Source: CANNDT01 sp945876205
GTDB taxonomy: Bacteria; Acidobacteriota; Vicinamibacteria; Vicinamibacterales; UBA2999
Length of the DNA stretch: 50,750 nucleotides
Reading direction: 5' to 3'
NCBI GenBank assembly: GCA_947503365.1
Contig: CANNDT010000025.1
Location: 1 to 50,750 of the forward strand
A program made the translations under genes and the position numbers. The notes under the pieces were generated by a model, which had not been told where the DNA came from, did no database searches, and was given only the letters and a program-made list of their open reading frames with translations. Positions 23,725-32,770 of this stretch are shown here, in pieces (position 1 is the stretch's first letter; the number at the start of each line of letters is the position of its first letter).

Positions 23725-24292
23725 AGGACAACGGGCACCTCGACGCGTGAGAGTGCAGCATTTTCATCACTCAGTCAGGCCGCACTCGCCGCAGGCTCGT
23801 GCGGCCGGTGTCTTGCGTGGCTGCGCTGTACGGCAGGATGTCCAGAAGGCGTTCCTCTATCAGTTGCACCAGCGGCACAACTGGAAACGCGAGGATGCGA
23901 GGAACGCTGTCGGCTGGAATCCGGAGGAGGCGTTCAGCACTGATCACTCAGGTTTCGTCAACAACATCGAGAACTGCGGTATTTTGCAGATTTGTGTTTT
24001 CTGTGCGGATTCCTCCAGAGACCTAATGTCAGAAGCTCGCCTGGACGGAGCACTTCAGCAGGCGGCAAGCGCGCGGGTCCTTGCCCTGGGTCGCCTCGAT
24101 GGGGTGTTCTGCGCCATCGCCACGAACATGATCTTGCGGAGCATGGCTCCACCGCTCAGGCGGTGATTGTCCAGGATTCGCTCTTGAGACGACGAGCCCG
24201 CCCACAAATCGATCCCTCATTTGGCAGCGCAGCAATCGCGATCGTCGTGGGCGCGCCGATGCGCCCTCGCGCCGCAGCCGGTGTGAGGGCTC
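23725..24292. other. 568-base stretch without a recognisable gene
   Basis: No frame reads like a protein I know on either strand. The longest open frames are under 110 codons and are broken by low-complexity Arg/Ser stretches typical of out-of-frame GC-rich DNA. Base composition in 23940-24020 is less GC-rich than the flanks. It ends at the truncated metallophosphoesterase, so it is best read as decayed or foreign DNA that replaced the front of that gene. Confidence 0.5.
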
Positions 24293-24916
24293 TTGATCTC
24301 ATTGCGCCGTGTCCTCACGTACCCGGTCCCCGGCAACCACGACTACGAAGCGAACGAAATCAGCCCGTACTATTACGACTACTTTCCAAATACAGGACCG
24401 AAGGGGCTGGGCTACTACTCGTACGATCGCGGTAGCTGGCACATCGTCGCGCTCAACAGCGAGCTGCCTGAGGGGTTGCGCCCCGGGCAACTCGCCTGGC
24501 TGGAAAACGACTTGCGGCTGCATCCGTCGCAGTGCTCGATGGCGTATTTTCATCGGCCGCTCTTCTCATCCGGCCACTTCGCCGCGCAGCGGATGAAGCG
24601 GCTCTGGGACGTGCTCTACAAGCACGGCGTCGACGTCATCGCCAACGGCCACGAACACTTTTTCGCCGCCTTCCCGCCGCTCGACCCCGATGGACGCCGC
24701 GACGAGGAATTCGGCATTCGGCAGATCATCGCCGGCACCGGTGGTGCCCGCCTGTTCGGAACGCCGCCGCCACAGTACGGGGAGTCGATCGTCGGCCAGA
24801 CGTGGGGGCTGCTGAAGCTGTCGCTCGGGTCCGGTGCCTACCAGTGGGATTTCATCACGGTGGAAGACACGGTGGTCGACCACGGCGAAGGCCAGTGCCA
24901 CGCTGTGCCGAAGTAA
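24293..24916 (+). pseudogene. 5'-truncated metallophosphoesterase
   Basis: Codes the C-terminal half of a calcineurin-like phosphoesterase: TYPVPGNHDYE at the start, SWHIVALNSEL, LAWLENDLRLHP, SMAYFHRPLFSSG, VIANGHEHFF and GTGGARLFG. These are metal ligands and strands 3-8 of the fold. The first two motifs (Asp-x-His and Gly-Asp-x-x-Tyr), which hold the other half of the two-metal centre, are absent. Homology begins about 30 bases after the only in-frame start, a TTG at 24293 without a clear ribosome site. The protein would lack half its active site and any signal peptide. The sequence upstream is not related. Confidence 0.75.
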
Positions 24917-25190
24917 GGGGCCGACGTAACCGGGGCGATGTAACTGGCGTAAGCTTCCGGCATGTCTCAGCTGCTCGATTACGACCTGCAGCTGCCGGCG
25001 TGCTTGTCATCGTTCCCGGCGCAGCGGCCTATTACCTGTTCGGACGAGTCCTTACGGAACATCGCGCTTGCGCTGGGCATTCCCTCTCAACGGCTCCCGT
25101 AACCGGCTCTTTCGGGCTAGACTTGCCAAGCTCAATTTCGTTTGTAGGGGCTGCGGTCGCGCGCCGACCGCGAAAACAAAAGAAGGCATC

Positions 25191-26705
25191 ATGAAACCTT
25201 GGCTCGCAGCGACGACCGTCTCATTCGGGGTCGTGGCATTCGGCGTCGTCCTGGCAGCGCAGCAGCAGAAGATCGGAGCCCCCGCAGAGTCGCGTGACAT
25301 GCAACTGGTGGGCTACAACGACCTGCAGGCCCGCAGCGCCTACCAGCCCACCATCAAGAAGCAGGGCAACCGCTACATCGCCTACATCGGTCATCATGGC
25401 GGCGAGAAGCCGAACGCGCTGACCGGGAAGACCGAGAAGAACGGCACGTCGATCGTCGACGTGACGAACCCTCGGCAGCCGCGGTACCTCGCGCACATCA
25501 TCGGCGAAGAGGGAGCGGGCGAAGCGGGCGGCGCGCAGATGACGCGCGTCTGCCTCGGCACGGAGCTGCCGCGCGGCGATCGCAGCAAGGCGTACCTGCT
25601 TCGCTCCTATGGCAACTCCGGCCATGAGATCTGGGATGTCAGCGACCCCGCGAAGCCTGCCAAGCTGCTCACGCTGCTCAGCGGCCTGCGTAACACGCAC
25701 AAGAGCTGGTGGGAGTGCGACACCGGCATCGCCTATGTCATCTCGGGAGATCCGGCGTGGCGCACGCGGCGGATGACGAAGATCTTCGACCTGAGCGATC
25801 CGGCGAATCCGAAATTCATTCGCGACTTCGGGCTGCCCGGGCAGCAGCCTGGCGCCACCGTCATGCCGGTGCCAACCGAGCTGCACGGGCCGATCTCGCT
25901 CGGACCCAAGGGCAACCGCGTCTACTTCGGTTACGGCACCAGCCGTGCCGGGGTCGTGCAGATTGTCGATCGCGACAAGCTGCTGAACGGGCCGAAAGAA
26001 CCGACCGATGCCAACCTGCTCTATCCGCAGATCTCGCGGCTCGACCTGCCGCCGGACGCGGGCGCGCACACGACGCTGCCGCTGCTTGGCTACGTGCTGC
26101 CGGAGTTCGCCAAGCAGAAGCTGCCGCCGACCATGGTCGGACCGGGTGCCGGCCACGAACATGGCTCCGACGTGCCGATCAACTCGCTGCAGGCGCATCG
26201 GGATTTCATGGCGGTGATCAGCGAATCGCTCGAGGAGGAATGCCTGGAGCCGCGCCAGCTCGTACGGATGGTGGACATCACGTTTGAAAACCGTCCGATT
26301 GGCGCAACCACCTGGACCGTCCCCGAAGCGAGCGGCAACTTCTGCGAGCGAGGCGGCCGTTTTGGCACCCACTCCGCCCCGGAGAACTTCACGCCGATTT
26401 ATTACGGCCGCGTGTTGTTCGTCACCTACTTCAACGCGGGTCTCCGCGCGCTCGACATCCGCGATCCGCTCAACATCAAGGAGATTGCGTACTATATCCC
26501 GGCGATCACCGCCAACACCGAAGAGCGCTGCGTCGGCGAAGGCGCCGCCAAGCGCTGCAAGGTGGCGATTCAATCCAACAACGTGGAAGTCGACGACCGC
26601 GGCTACGTCTACGTGGTGGATCGCGCCAACACCGGGATGCACGTGATCGAGCTGTCTGGCGCCGCGCGCCGCGTCGCCAATTATCCAGCGGGCTCCACCA
26701 ACTAG
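25191..26705 (+). CDS. LVIVD-repeat exported beta-propeller protein
   Basis: A 504-residue exported protein. Start ATG 25191 after AGAAGG, giving the signal peptide MKPWLAATTVSFGVVAFGVVLAAQ. The mature part has repeated LVIVD-like blades: GTSIVDVTNPRQPRYLAHI, HEIWDVSDPAKPAKLLTLL, TKIFDLSDPANPKFIRDFG, VQIVDRDKLLNG, LRALDIRDPLNIKEIAYYIP and VYVVDRANTGMHVIEL. These make a seven-bladed propeller with no known catalysis. Several cysteines (CLGTE, WECDTG, CLEPRQ, FCERGG, CVGEGAAKRC) may form disulfides. It stands alone, a short distance before a TonB receptor on the same strand, and could be a surface partner of it. Confidence 0.85.
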   Translation: MKPWLAATTVSFGVVAFGVVLAAQQQKIGAPAESRDMQLVGYNDLQARSAYQPTIKKQGNRYIAYIGHHGGEKPNALTGKTEKNGTSIVDVTNPRQPRYLAHIIGEEGAGEAGGAQMTRVCLGTELPRGDRSKAYLLRSYGNSGHEIWDVSDPAKPAKLLTLLSGLRNTHKSWWECDTGIAYVISGDPAWRTRRMTKIFDLSDPANPKFIRDFGLPGQQPGATVMPVPTELHGPISLGPKGNRVYFGYGTSRAGVVQIVDRDKLLNGPKEPTDANLLYPQISRLDLPPDAGAHTTLPLLGYVLPEFAKQKLPPTMVGPGAGHEHGSDVPINSLQAHRDFMAVISESLEEECLEPRQLVRMVDITFENRPIGATTWTVPEASGNFCERGGRFGTHSAPENFTPIYYGRVLFVTYFNAGLRALDIRDPLNIKEIAYYIPAITANTEERCVGEGAAKRCKVAIQSNNVEVDDRGYVYVVDRANTGMHVIELSGAARRVANYPAGSTN

Positions 26706-26752
26706 GCCAGTCATTGCGTCATCAGCTCTCTTCACTCCATACAGGAGGATTC

Positions 26753-29674
26753 ATGTCGGGAAGATTCACCAGGATCGTACTCGTCCTCGTCGCACTCGCG
26801 CTGCCCGCGAGCGGGTTCGCGCAGGAAGCCACTCTTGCAGGAACAGTCACGGACACCACCGGCGGCGTGCTGCCCGGTGTGACGGTCACCGCGGTACACG
26901 AAGCGACCGGCAACCGCTTCAACACGGTGACCGACGAACGCGGCGCCTTCCGTATGCCGGCGCGGATCGGCAGCTACCAGGTCACCGCGGATCTGCAGGG
27001 GTTCAGATCGGTGACGCTCACCGGCATCCAGCTGCTGGTCGGCCAGACGGTCAGCGTGCCGATGCAGATGGCGCCGTCGACGGTGCAGGAGACCGTCACC
27101 GTCACGGCCGAAGCGCCGCTGCTGAACATCACCAGCTCGTCGATCGGCAGCAACATCGACCCGCAGCAGATGTCGGAGCTGCCGGTGCAGGGACGCGACT
27201 GGACCTCGCTCGCGCTGATCGCACCGGGCAACCGGACCACCGCGATGGGCAGCGTTCCGGTGCAGGACCGCGGCGACGTGCGCGAGTTTCAGCTGAACAT
27301 GGACGGCCAGCAGGTGACCAGCAACCTCGGTCCCGGCGGCCAGCCGAAATTCAGCCGCGACGCCATCGCCGAGTTCCAGTTCATCTCCAACCGCTTTGAC
27401 GCGACGCAGGGACGCTCCTCCGGCGTCCAGGTCAACGCCGTCACACGCTCGGGCACCAACCGCTACGCCGGCAGCTTCGGCGGCTACTTCCGCAACGCCA
27501 AATGGGGGTCGGAAGACCCGGTGCTCGGCGTCAAGGTTCCCTTCAAGGAGCAGCAGTACAGCGGCACCGTGGGTGGTCCCATTCTCCGCGACAAGCTGCA
27601 TTTCTTCGGCAGCTACGAATACGACCGGGCACCGCAGACCAGCATCGCCAACACGGCCTTCCCCAGGTTCAACATCACGCTGCAGGGAACCACGACGACA
27701 AAGCTGTCGACCAGCAGGCTGGATTACCAGCTGTCGCCCTCGAACCGCGCCATGCTCAAGGGCAACCTGACGCGCTTCGCCGCGCCGTTCTCGCAGCTTG
27801 GCAGCGATCACCCGGCGGGATCGGGCTCGACCACTCAGGACACCACCAGCCTGCAGGCAGGATTCGTCTCGGTGCTGGGCACGCGAGCCGTCAACGACTT
27901 CAAGGTCGGTTATGCCGGCTACGGCTTCACCGAGCGGAACCAGACGACCTGGTCCAATCACCCGCTCGCCTCGCGCGGCATCACCAACGGCCACCCGCGC
28001 ATCCAGTTCACGGGCTTCAACATCACCGGCAACAACAACTGGCCGCGCTACTGGTTCCAGGACACCTACAACGTCCGCGACGACTTCTCGTTCTCCTATG
28101 ACGCCAGAGGCCGTCACGATCTGAAGGTCGGCGGCGAGTTCATCTGGGACAAGAAGATCTCGGCCAACTGCACCAGCTGCATGGGACGCATCGACGCACG
28201 CGGCGGACCGATCCCCGCCAACATCGAGCAGCTCTTCCCGGATCCATTCAACGTCGATACGTGGAACCTCGCGGCCATCTCCAGCATCACGCGCCGCTAC
28301 GTCGTCGGCATCTCGGATTCGTTTCCGGTGTCGTTCAATCAGCCCAAGTACGCGGCGTGGGCCCAGGATGATTGGAAGCTCACCGACAAGCTGACGCTCA
28401 ACCTCGGCCTCCGCTACGACCTGATCTGGGACGCATTCAACCAGCAGGAGGAGTTCCTGCCATGGATGGTGGGCGGGCGGCCGCAGGATGCCAACAACAT
28501 CCAGCCGCGGCTCGGCTTCGCGTACCAGATGAACGACCGCACCGTGCTGCGCGGCGGCGCCGGGCTCTACTTCAGCGACATCATCGCCAGCGCGTGGACG
28601 CATTCCACGCGTTCCAACACCACCGTCTTCATCGCCGTGGACAACGACGGCCGGCCCGATTTCGCAGCGAACCCGTTCAACGGGCCGGCGCCCACCTACC
28701 GGCAGGCGCTGGAGCGCGTCTGCGACGTCAACACCGCGCTGTTCAATTCCTGGAAGGCGCGCAACTACGCCGGCACCGCGCCGTGCCTGTTCCGCGATTT
28801 CGAGGAACTGGCGCCGCCGTCCGATCTCGCCGCCCTCACCAACAGCTGGCAGGGCTCGTTCGGCCTCCAGCGGCAGATCGGCAGCGACATGTCGGTGGAA
28901 GTGGACTACATCCATAACCGCAGCCGTGACGAGAAGATCCTCCACGACCAGGTGAACCTCGGTTACAACGCGGCGACCGGCCTGAACATTCCGTACGCGG
29001 CGAACGGTCCGAACCGGGCGTTCCTTCCCTACCCGGAGTTCGGCCTGGTCGGCTATTACGCGTTCACCGGCAAGTCGGACTACCACGGGCTGCAGACGGC
29101 GTGGAACAAGCGGTTCGGCAACCGGTGGCAGGCATCGGCCAACTACACGCTCTCGCAGATCAAGAACGACGATCCCTCGCAGCCGATGAGCGGCCTCGGC
29201 CTGGTGCCGTTCCCCGTGGCGCCGGACCTCGGCGGCGAATACGGGCTCGCCATCACCGACCAGCGGCACCGCGCGGTGTTCAACGGCATCTGGCAGGTCG
29301 GCGGCGGCTTCCAGGCGAGCGGCCTCTACTTCTTCGGCTCGGGTGAGCGGGACGACACCATCTGCGGCGGCGACCGGCGCGGATTCGGACGCGGCGGCAC
29401 GCAGCGGCTCTGCGCGGATGGCTCAGTCGTGCCGCGCAACAGCTTCGTGCGCGGGTCGATTCACCGGCTCGACATGCGGCTGCAGCAGAGCATTCCGCTG
29501 ACGTCGCGGGCCAAGGTCGACGGCATCCTCGAAGTGTTCAACGTGTTCGATCGCGCAAACTACGGATCGTACGTGGTCGACCGCAGCAGCCCGCGCTACG
29601 GGCTGCCGAATGCCAGCACCAACCTGGCGTTCGCGCCGCGCTCGCTGCAGCTCGGCTTCCGCGTGACGTTCTAG
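26753..29674 (+). CDS. Oar-like TonB-dependent receptor, intact
   Basis: A 973-residue outer-membrane receptor. AGGAGG at 26743 gives a strong start at 26753. Signal peptide to about residue 24 (PASGFAQ). Residues 25-105 are the carboxypeptidase-regulatory-like domain (TLAGTVTDTTGGVLPGVTVT, then FRMPARIGSYQVTADLQGF). The plug follows (about 120-270: PQQMSELPVQGRDWTSLALIAPG and the AIAEFQFISNRFDATQG block), then a barrel with KVGGEFIWDKK, KYAAWAQDDWKLTDKLTLNLGLRYD and the C-terminal LQLGFRVTF. It would import a large or scarce organic substrate using TonB energy. The full plan here shows what the 3885 copy has lost. Confidence 0.9.
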   Translation: MSGRFTRIVLVLVALALPASGFAQEATLAGTVTDTTGGVLPGVTVTAVHEATGNRFNTVTDERGAFRMPARIGSYQVTADLQGFRSVTLTGIQLLVGQTVSVPMQMAPSTVQETVTVTAEAPLLNITSSSIGSNIDPQQMSELPVQGRDWTSLALIAPGNRTTAMGSVPVQDRGDVREFQLNMDGQQVTSNLGPGGQPKFSRDAIAEFQFISNRFDATQGRSSGVQVNAVTRSGTNRYAGSFGGYFRNAKWGSEDPVLGVKVPFKEQQYSGTVGGPILRDKLHFFGSYEYDRAPQTSIANTAFPRFNITLQGTTTTKLSTSRLDYQLSPSNRAMLKGNLTRFAAPFSQLGSDHPAGSGSTTQDTTSLQAGFVSVLGTRAVNDFKVGYAGYGFTERNQTTWSNHPLASRGITNGHPRIQFTGFNITGNNNWPRYWFQDTYNVRDDFSFSYDARGRHDLKVGGEFIWDKKISANCTSCMGRIDARGGPIPANIEQLFPDPFNVDTWNLAAISSITRRYVVGISDSFPVSFNQPKYAAWAQDDWKLTDKLTLNLGLRYDLIWDAFNQQEEFLPWMVGGRPQDANNIQPRLGFAYQMNDRTVLRGGAGLYFSDIIASAWTHSTRSNTTVFIAVDNDGRPDFAANPFNGPAPTYRQALERVCDVNTALFNSWKARNYAGTAPCLFRDFEELAPPSDLAALTNSWQGSFGLQRQIGSDMSVEVDYIHNRSRDEKILHDQVNLGYNAATGLNIPYAANGPNRAFLPYPEFGLVGYYAFTGKSDYHGLQTAWNKRFGNRWQASANYTLSQIKNDDPSQPMSGLGLVPFPVAPDLGGEYGLAITDQRHRAVFNGIWQVGGGFQASGLYFFGSGERDDTICGGDRRGFGRGGTQRLCADGSVVPRNSFVRGSIHRLDMRLQQSIPLTSRAKVDGILEVFNVFDRANYGSYVVDRSSPRYGLPNASTNLAFAPRSLQLGFRVTF

Positions 29675-29680
29675 GATGGA

Positions 29681-29706
29681 AGGCCGGGTCCGAAAGGGCC
29701 CGGCCT
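29681..29706 (+). terminator. GAAA-loop hairpin after the TonB receptor
   Basis: AGGCCGGGTCC, a GAAA loop and GGGCCCGGCCT pair over 11 bases with one G-T wobble, starting seven bases after the stop. No T-run follows. Confidence 0.5.
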
Positions 29707-29845
29707 ACTTCGTCAGGACGCTGTCGATCGCCGAGGCGATGGCGTTGGTGACTTCGTCCGCCCGCACTCGGAGCACACCATCCGCGCCGCGAGCCGCCGC
29801 GCTTTGTGCTGTTTGTTAAGTTATTTAATTACAACAACTTAGTAA

Positions 29846-29871
29846 TGGTGGATGCGGCGGGAGTCGAACCC
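29846..29871 (-). other. 3'-end fragment of a tmRNA or tRNA (candidate att site)
   Basis: Read on the minus strand, the 26 bases are a T-loop GGGTTCGACTCCC followed by GCCGCATCC and ACCA, the typical 3' end of a tmRNA or tRNA including CCA. The upstream half cannot complete the T-stem or the acceptor stem, so only the end is present. Such 3'-end copies are left when an integrative element recombines within a tRNA or ssrA gene. An AT-rich patch adjoins the CCA side. Confidence 0.55.
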
Positions 29872-29992
29872 TGTTCGGCGGTGCGCCCAGAGATGTCCAG
29901 GCTGTCATGCTGAGACTGTAATGAGCCTTTATGCGGCATAATGCCTCGACCCTTTTTCTTCGCAAACCTCTCTATTACCGAGAGTAACTGCC

Positions 29993-30496
29993 ATGCCTTA
30001 CACATTGAACGTCAACGGAAAGTCGACCACGGTCGACGTGCCCGCCGACATGCCCCTGCTGTGGGTCATCCGGGATGTCCTGAACCTCAAGGGAACGAAA
30101 TTCGGCTGCGGCATCGGCGCGTGCGGTGCATGCACCGTGCACCTCGGCGGCCGGGCCGTGCGCGCCTGCCAGACGCCGGTATCTATGGCGGCGGGCGCGG
30201 CCATCACGACGCTCGAAGGTCTCTCAGCGGACGGCACGCATCCGTTGCAGGTCGCGTGGCAGGAGATTGACGTTCCGCAGTGCGGTTACTGCCAGGCGGG
30301 ACAGATCATGTCGGCCGCCGCGCTCCTGCGGACGACGCCGAAGCCGACCGATGCGGATATCGACCGCGCGATGAACGGCAACGTCTGCCGCTGCGGCACC
30401 TACAACCGCATCCGCGATGCGATCAAGCGCGCCGCCACAATTGCCACCTCACGAGCACCCCAAACAGCGCGGGCCAGCGTGTCCGTCAACGAATAG
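29993..30496 (+). CDS. 2Fe-2S subunit of a two-subunit Mo hydroxylase
   Basis: A 167-residue iron-sulfur subunit (isoquinoline 1-oxidoreductase alpha/CoxS-like). It has no signal peptide. Ligands of the plant-type cluster are Cys 39, Cys 44, Cys 47 and Cys 59; the C-terminal cluster has Cys 97, Cys 100 (CGYCQAG), Cys 132 and Cys 134 (CRCGTY). It passes electrons from the Mo centre of the next gene's product. The last 25 residues are an Ala/Thr/Ser-rich tail beyond the usual end. There is no FAD gene nearby, which fits the IorAB-like type that uses a cytochrome acceptor. The ATG at 29993 is ten bases ahead of the coding landmarks; the ribosome site is weak. Confidence 0.9.
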   Translation: MPYTLNVNGKSTTVDVPADMPLLWVIRDVLNLKGTKFGCGIGACGACTVHLGGRAVRACQTPVSMAAGAAITTLEGLSADGTHPLQVAWQEIDVPQCGYCQAGQIMSAAALLRTTPKPTDADIDRAMNGNVCRCGTYNRIRDAIKRAATIATSRAPQTARASVSVNE

Positions 30497-30505
30497 GAGG
30501 GCGCG

Positions 30506-32716
30506 ATGGAAACAGTGCTCAATCGTCGCTCGTTCCTGAAGGTCACCGCCATCGCCGGCGGCGGCATGCTCGTCGCCACCTATCTCGATCCGATCGGCCG
30601 CGTGCTGGCGCAGCAGCCGGCAGCGGGCGTGACGTTCGTGCCGAACGCCTTCGTCAAGATCACGCCCGACAACGTGATCACGATCATGGCGAAGAACCCC
30701 GAGATCGGGCAGGGCGTGAAGAACTCGATGCCGATGCTGATCGCCGAGGAGCTCGAGGTGCCGTGGGAGTCAATCAAGCTCGAACAGGCCGATCTCGATC
30801 AGACGAAGTACGGGCCGCAGAATGCCGGCGGCAGCACCGCCACGCCGAACAATTACGATCCGCTGCGCCGCGTCGGCGCCTCGATTCGCATCATGCTCGT
30901 CTCTGCCGCGGCGCAGACGTGGAGCGTGCCCGAGTCCGAGTGCTACGCGTCGGCGGGCACGGTCATGCATCGCCCGACGAACCGCTCGATGACCTACGGC
31001 CAGCTCTCGACCAGGGCCGCGACGATGACGCCGCCCGACATGGCGACGGTGCCGTTCAAGCCGGCCGCCCAGTTCACGATCGTCGGCCAGCCCCTGCCGG
31101 GCGTTGACAACCCGAAGATCGTCCGCGGCCAGCCGCTCTACGGCATCGACTTCACGCTGCCGGGGATGCTCTACGCGGTCTACGAGAAGTGCCCCGTCTT
31201 CGGCGGCACCGTCGTCAGCGCCAACGTCGACGAAGTGAAGGCGTTGCCGGGCGTCCGCCACGTGCTGGTCATCAAGGGGACGACCGACACGCGCGGCCTG
31301 ATGCCGGGCGTCGCGATCGTCGCCGACAGTTGGTGGCAGGCGCAGACGGCGCGCAAGACGCTGAAGGTGACGTGGAACGAAGGACAGTACGCCACGCAGA
31401 GCAGCGAAGGCTTCGCGCGCCGCGCGCAGGAGCTCTCGACGCAGAAGCCCGCCGTGCCGCTCCGCGTGCACGGCGACGCCGAGCAGGCGCTGGCCGGCGC
31501 GGCCAAGGTTGTCGAAGCGGCCTACGCGTATCCCTTCATCTCGCACGCGCCGCTCGAGCCGCAGAACTGCACCGCCCATTACCGCGACGGCAAGATGGAA
31601 GTCTGGGCGCCGACGCAGACGCCGCAGCAGGGACGCGGGCTCGTGTCCACCGCGCTGGGCATTCCCGAGGCGAACATCACCATCCACCTGCAGCGCGCGG
31701 GCGGAGGGTTCGGCCGCCGGCTCACCAACGACTACATGGGTGAGGCGTGCGCGATCGCCAAGGAGATTGGCGTGCCGGTGAAAGTGCTCTGGACGCGTGA
31801 AGACGACATGCGCCACGACCACTATCGGCCGGGCGGCTTCCACTTCCTCAAGGCCGGCGTCGACGCGTCGGGCAAGGTGGTCGCGTGGCGCAATCACTTC
31901 ATCAGCTACGGTGACAACGCGCAGGGGATGAACGGCTTCTCGAACTCGGCGAACATCCTGCCGGTGGAGTTCCCGGCGCGCTGGGTGCCGAACTTCGACT
32001 TCCAGGCGACGCTGATGCCGCTGGGCACGCCGACGGGGGCGTTGCGCGCGCCGCGCAGCAACGCGTTCTCGTGGGTGTTCCAGTCGTTCATCGACGAGCT
32101 CGCGCTGGCCGCTGGCAAGGATCCGCTGCAGTTCCGCCTCGATCTGCTCGCGGGTCCGGGTATCGCGCCGCCCGCGCAGGGTGGCGACGGCTTCGAATCG
32201 GCGCGGATGCGCGCCGTGCTCGAGCTCGTGCGCGATCGGTCAGGCTGGGGCAAGCGGCAGCTCCCGAAGGGTACCGCGATGGGCGTGGCCTTCCAGTACA
32301 GTCACCGCGGCTACTTCGCGAACGTGGCCGAGGTGACGGTCGGGGCGAACAACACCGTCAAGGTGAACAAGGTCTGGGTCGTCGGTGACATCGGCAGCCA
32401 GATCGTCAACCCCAGTTCCGCGGCGAACCAGGGCCAGGGCGCGGTCGTCGAGGGGATGAGCCACATCATGAACTGGGAGATCACCATCGCCGCGGGGCGT
32501 GCCGTGCAGGGCAACTTCAACGAGTACCAGCCGACCCGCATGGCGCAGGCGCCGCCCGTGGACGTGTTCTTCCACAAGACGAACAATCCGCCCACCGGCC
32601 TGGGCGAGCCCGCGCTGCCGCCAACGGTCCCCGCGATCGCCAACGCGATTGCGATCGCCACTGGCAAGCGCGTCCGATCGCTCCCGCTCGCGAAGAGCGG
32701 CTATCGCTGGGCGTAG
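30506..32716 (+). CDS. Tat-exported molybdopterin subunit, isoquinoline oxidoreductase-like
   Basis: A 736-residue molybdopterin-binding subunit. The N-terminus has NRRSFLKVTAIAGGG, a twin-arginine-type signal, so here the large subunit directs export. Family points: TIMAKNPEIGQGVKNSMPMLIAEEL (N-terminal half-domain), YGIDFTLPGMLYAVYEKCP (a/b hammerhead), FISHAPLEPQNCTAHY, QRAGGGFGRRL and SGYRWA at the end. The likely catalytic Glu is Glu 701 in TGLGEPALPP. The order of halves matches the IorB/aldehyde-dehydrogenase-like group. GGAGGG precedes the ATG. With the 2Fe-2S gene nine bases upstream it forms a two-gene operon closed by a terminator. Confidence 0.9.
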   Translation: METVLNRRSFLKVTAIAGGGMLVATYLDPIGRVLAQQPAAGVTFVPNAFVKITPDNVITIMAKNPEIGQGVKNSMPMLIAEELEVPWESIKLEQADLDQTKYGPQNAGGSTATPNNYDPLRRVGASIRIMLVSAAAQTWSVPESECYASAGTVMHRPTNRSMTYGQLSTRAATMTPPDMATVPFKPAAQFTIVGQPLPGVDNPKIVRGQPLYGIDFTLPGMLYAVYEKCPVFGGTVVSANVDEVKALPGVRHVLVIKGTTDTRGLMPGVAIVADSWWQAQTARKTLKVTWNEGQYATQSSEGFARRAQELSTQKPAVPLRVHGDAEQALAGAAKVVEAAYAYPFISHAPLEPQNCTAHYRDGKMEVWAPTQTPQQGRGLVSTALGIPEANITIHLQRAGGGFGRRLTNDYMGEACAIAKEIGVPVKVLWTREDDMRHDHYRPGGFHFLKAGVDASGKVVAWRNHFISYGDNAQGMNGFSNSANILPVEFPARWVPNFDFQATLMPLGTPTGALRAPRSNAFSWVFQSFIDELALAAGKDPLQFRLDLLAGPGIAPPAQGGDGFESARMRAVLELVRDRSGWGKRQLPKGTAMGVAFQYSHRGYFANVAEVTVGANNTVKVNKVWVVGDIGSQIVNPSSAANQGQGAVVEGMSHIMNWEITIAAGRAVQGNFNEYQPTRMAQAPPVDVFFHKTNNPPTGLGEPALPPTVPAIANAIAIATGKRVRSLPLAKSGYRWA

Positions 32717-32736
32717 TTACACCTTCTCGCACGTAG

Positions 32737-32766
32737 GGCGGGTCCTTTTGGACCCGCCTCATTTTT
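32737..32766 (+). terminator. Rho-independent terminator
   Basis: GGCGGGTCC-TTTT-GGACCCGCC is a perfect 9-base stem (32737-32758), followed by TCATTTTT. It sits between the Mo hydroxylase operon and hemD. Confidence 0.8.
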
Positions 32767-32770
32767 CCCA

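Larger units (their letters stand above)
29675..29992. other. Intergenic region with hairpin, AT-rich patch and tRNA-like remnant
   Basis: 318 bases without a gene. From left: a GNRA-type hairpin directly after the receptor, about 100 bases of featureless GC-rich DNA, an AT-rich patch (29810-29845) with AAGTT...AACTT arms, the 3' end of a tRNA or tmRNA on the minus strand, and a CATAAT (29937-29942) that could be a -10 box for the next gene. No integrase or complete RNA gene is seen. Confidence 0.6.

Noticed and set aside
24962..25102. A short frame MSQLLDYDLQLP... with a faint look of a tRNA-queuosine enzyme (QueA) start
   Set aside because: Only about a dozen residues could be compared, with a gap and no continuation. 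Too weak to list as a remnant.
26732..29269. An 845-codon minus-strand frame opposite the TonB receptor
   Set aside because: GC-rich codon bias keeps the opposite strand open. The translation is low-complexity Arg/Val/Glu without motifs, while the plus strand has a complete receptor.
29846..29940. A complete tRNA gene on the minus strand
   Set aside because: The T-loop and CCA end are present, but no matching 5' acceptor strand, anticodon arm or full T-stem is found in the next 80 bases.
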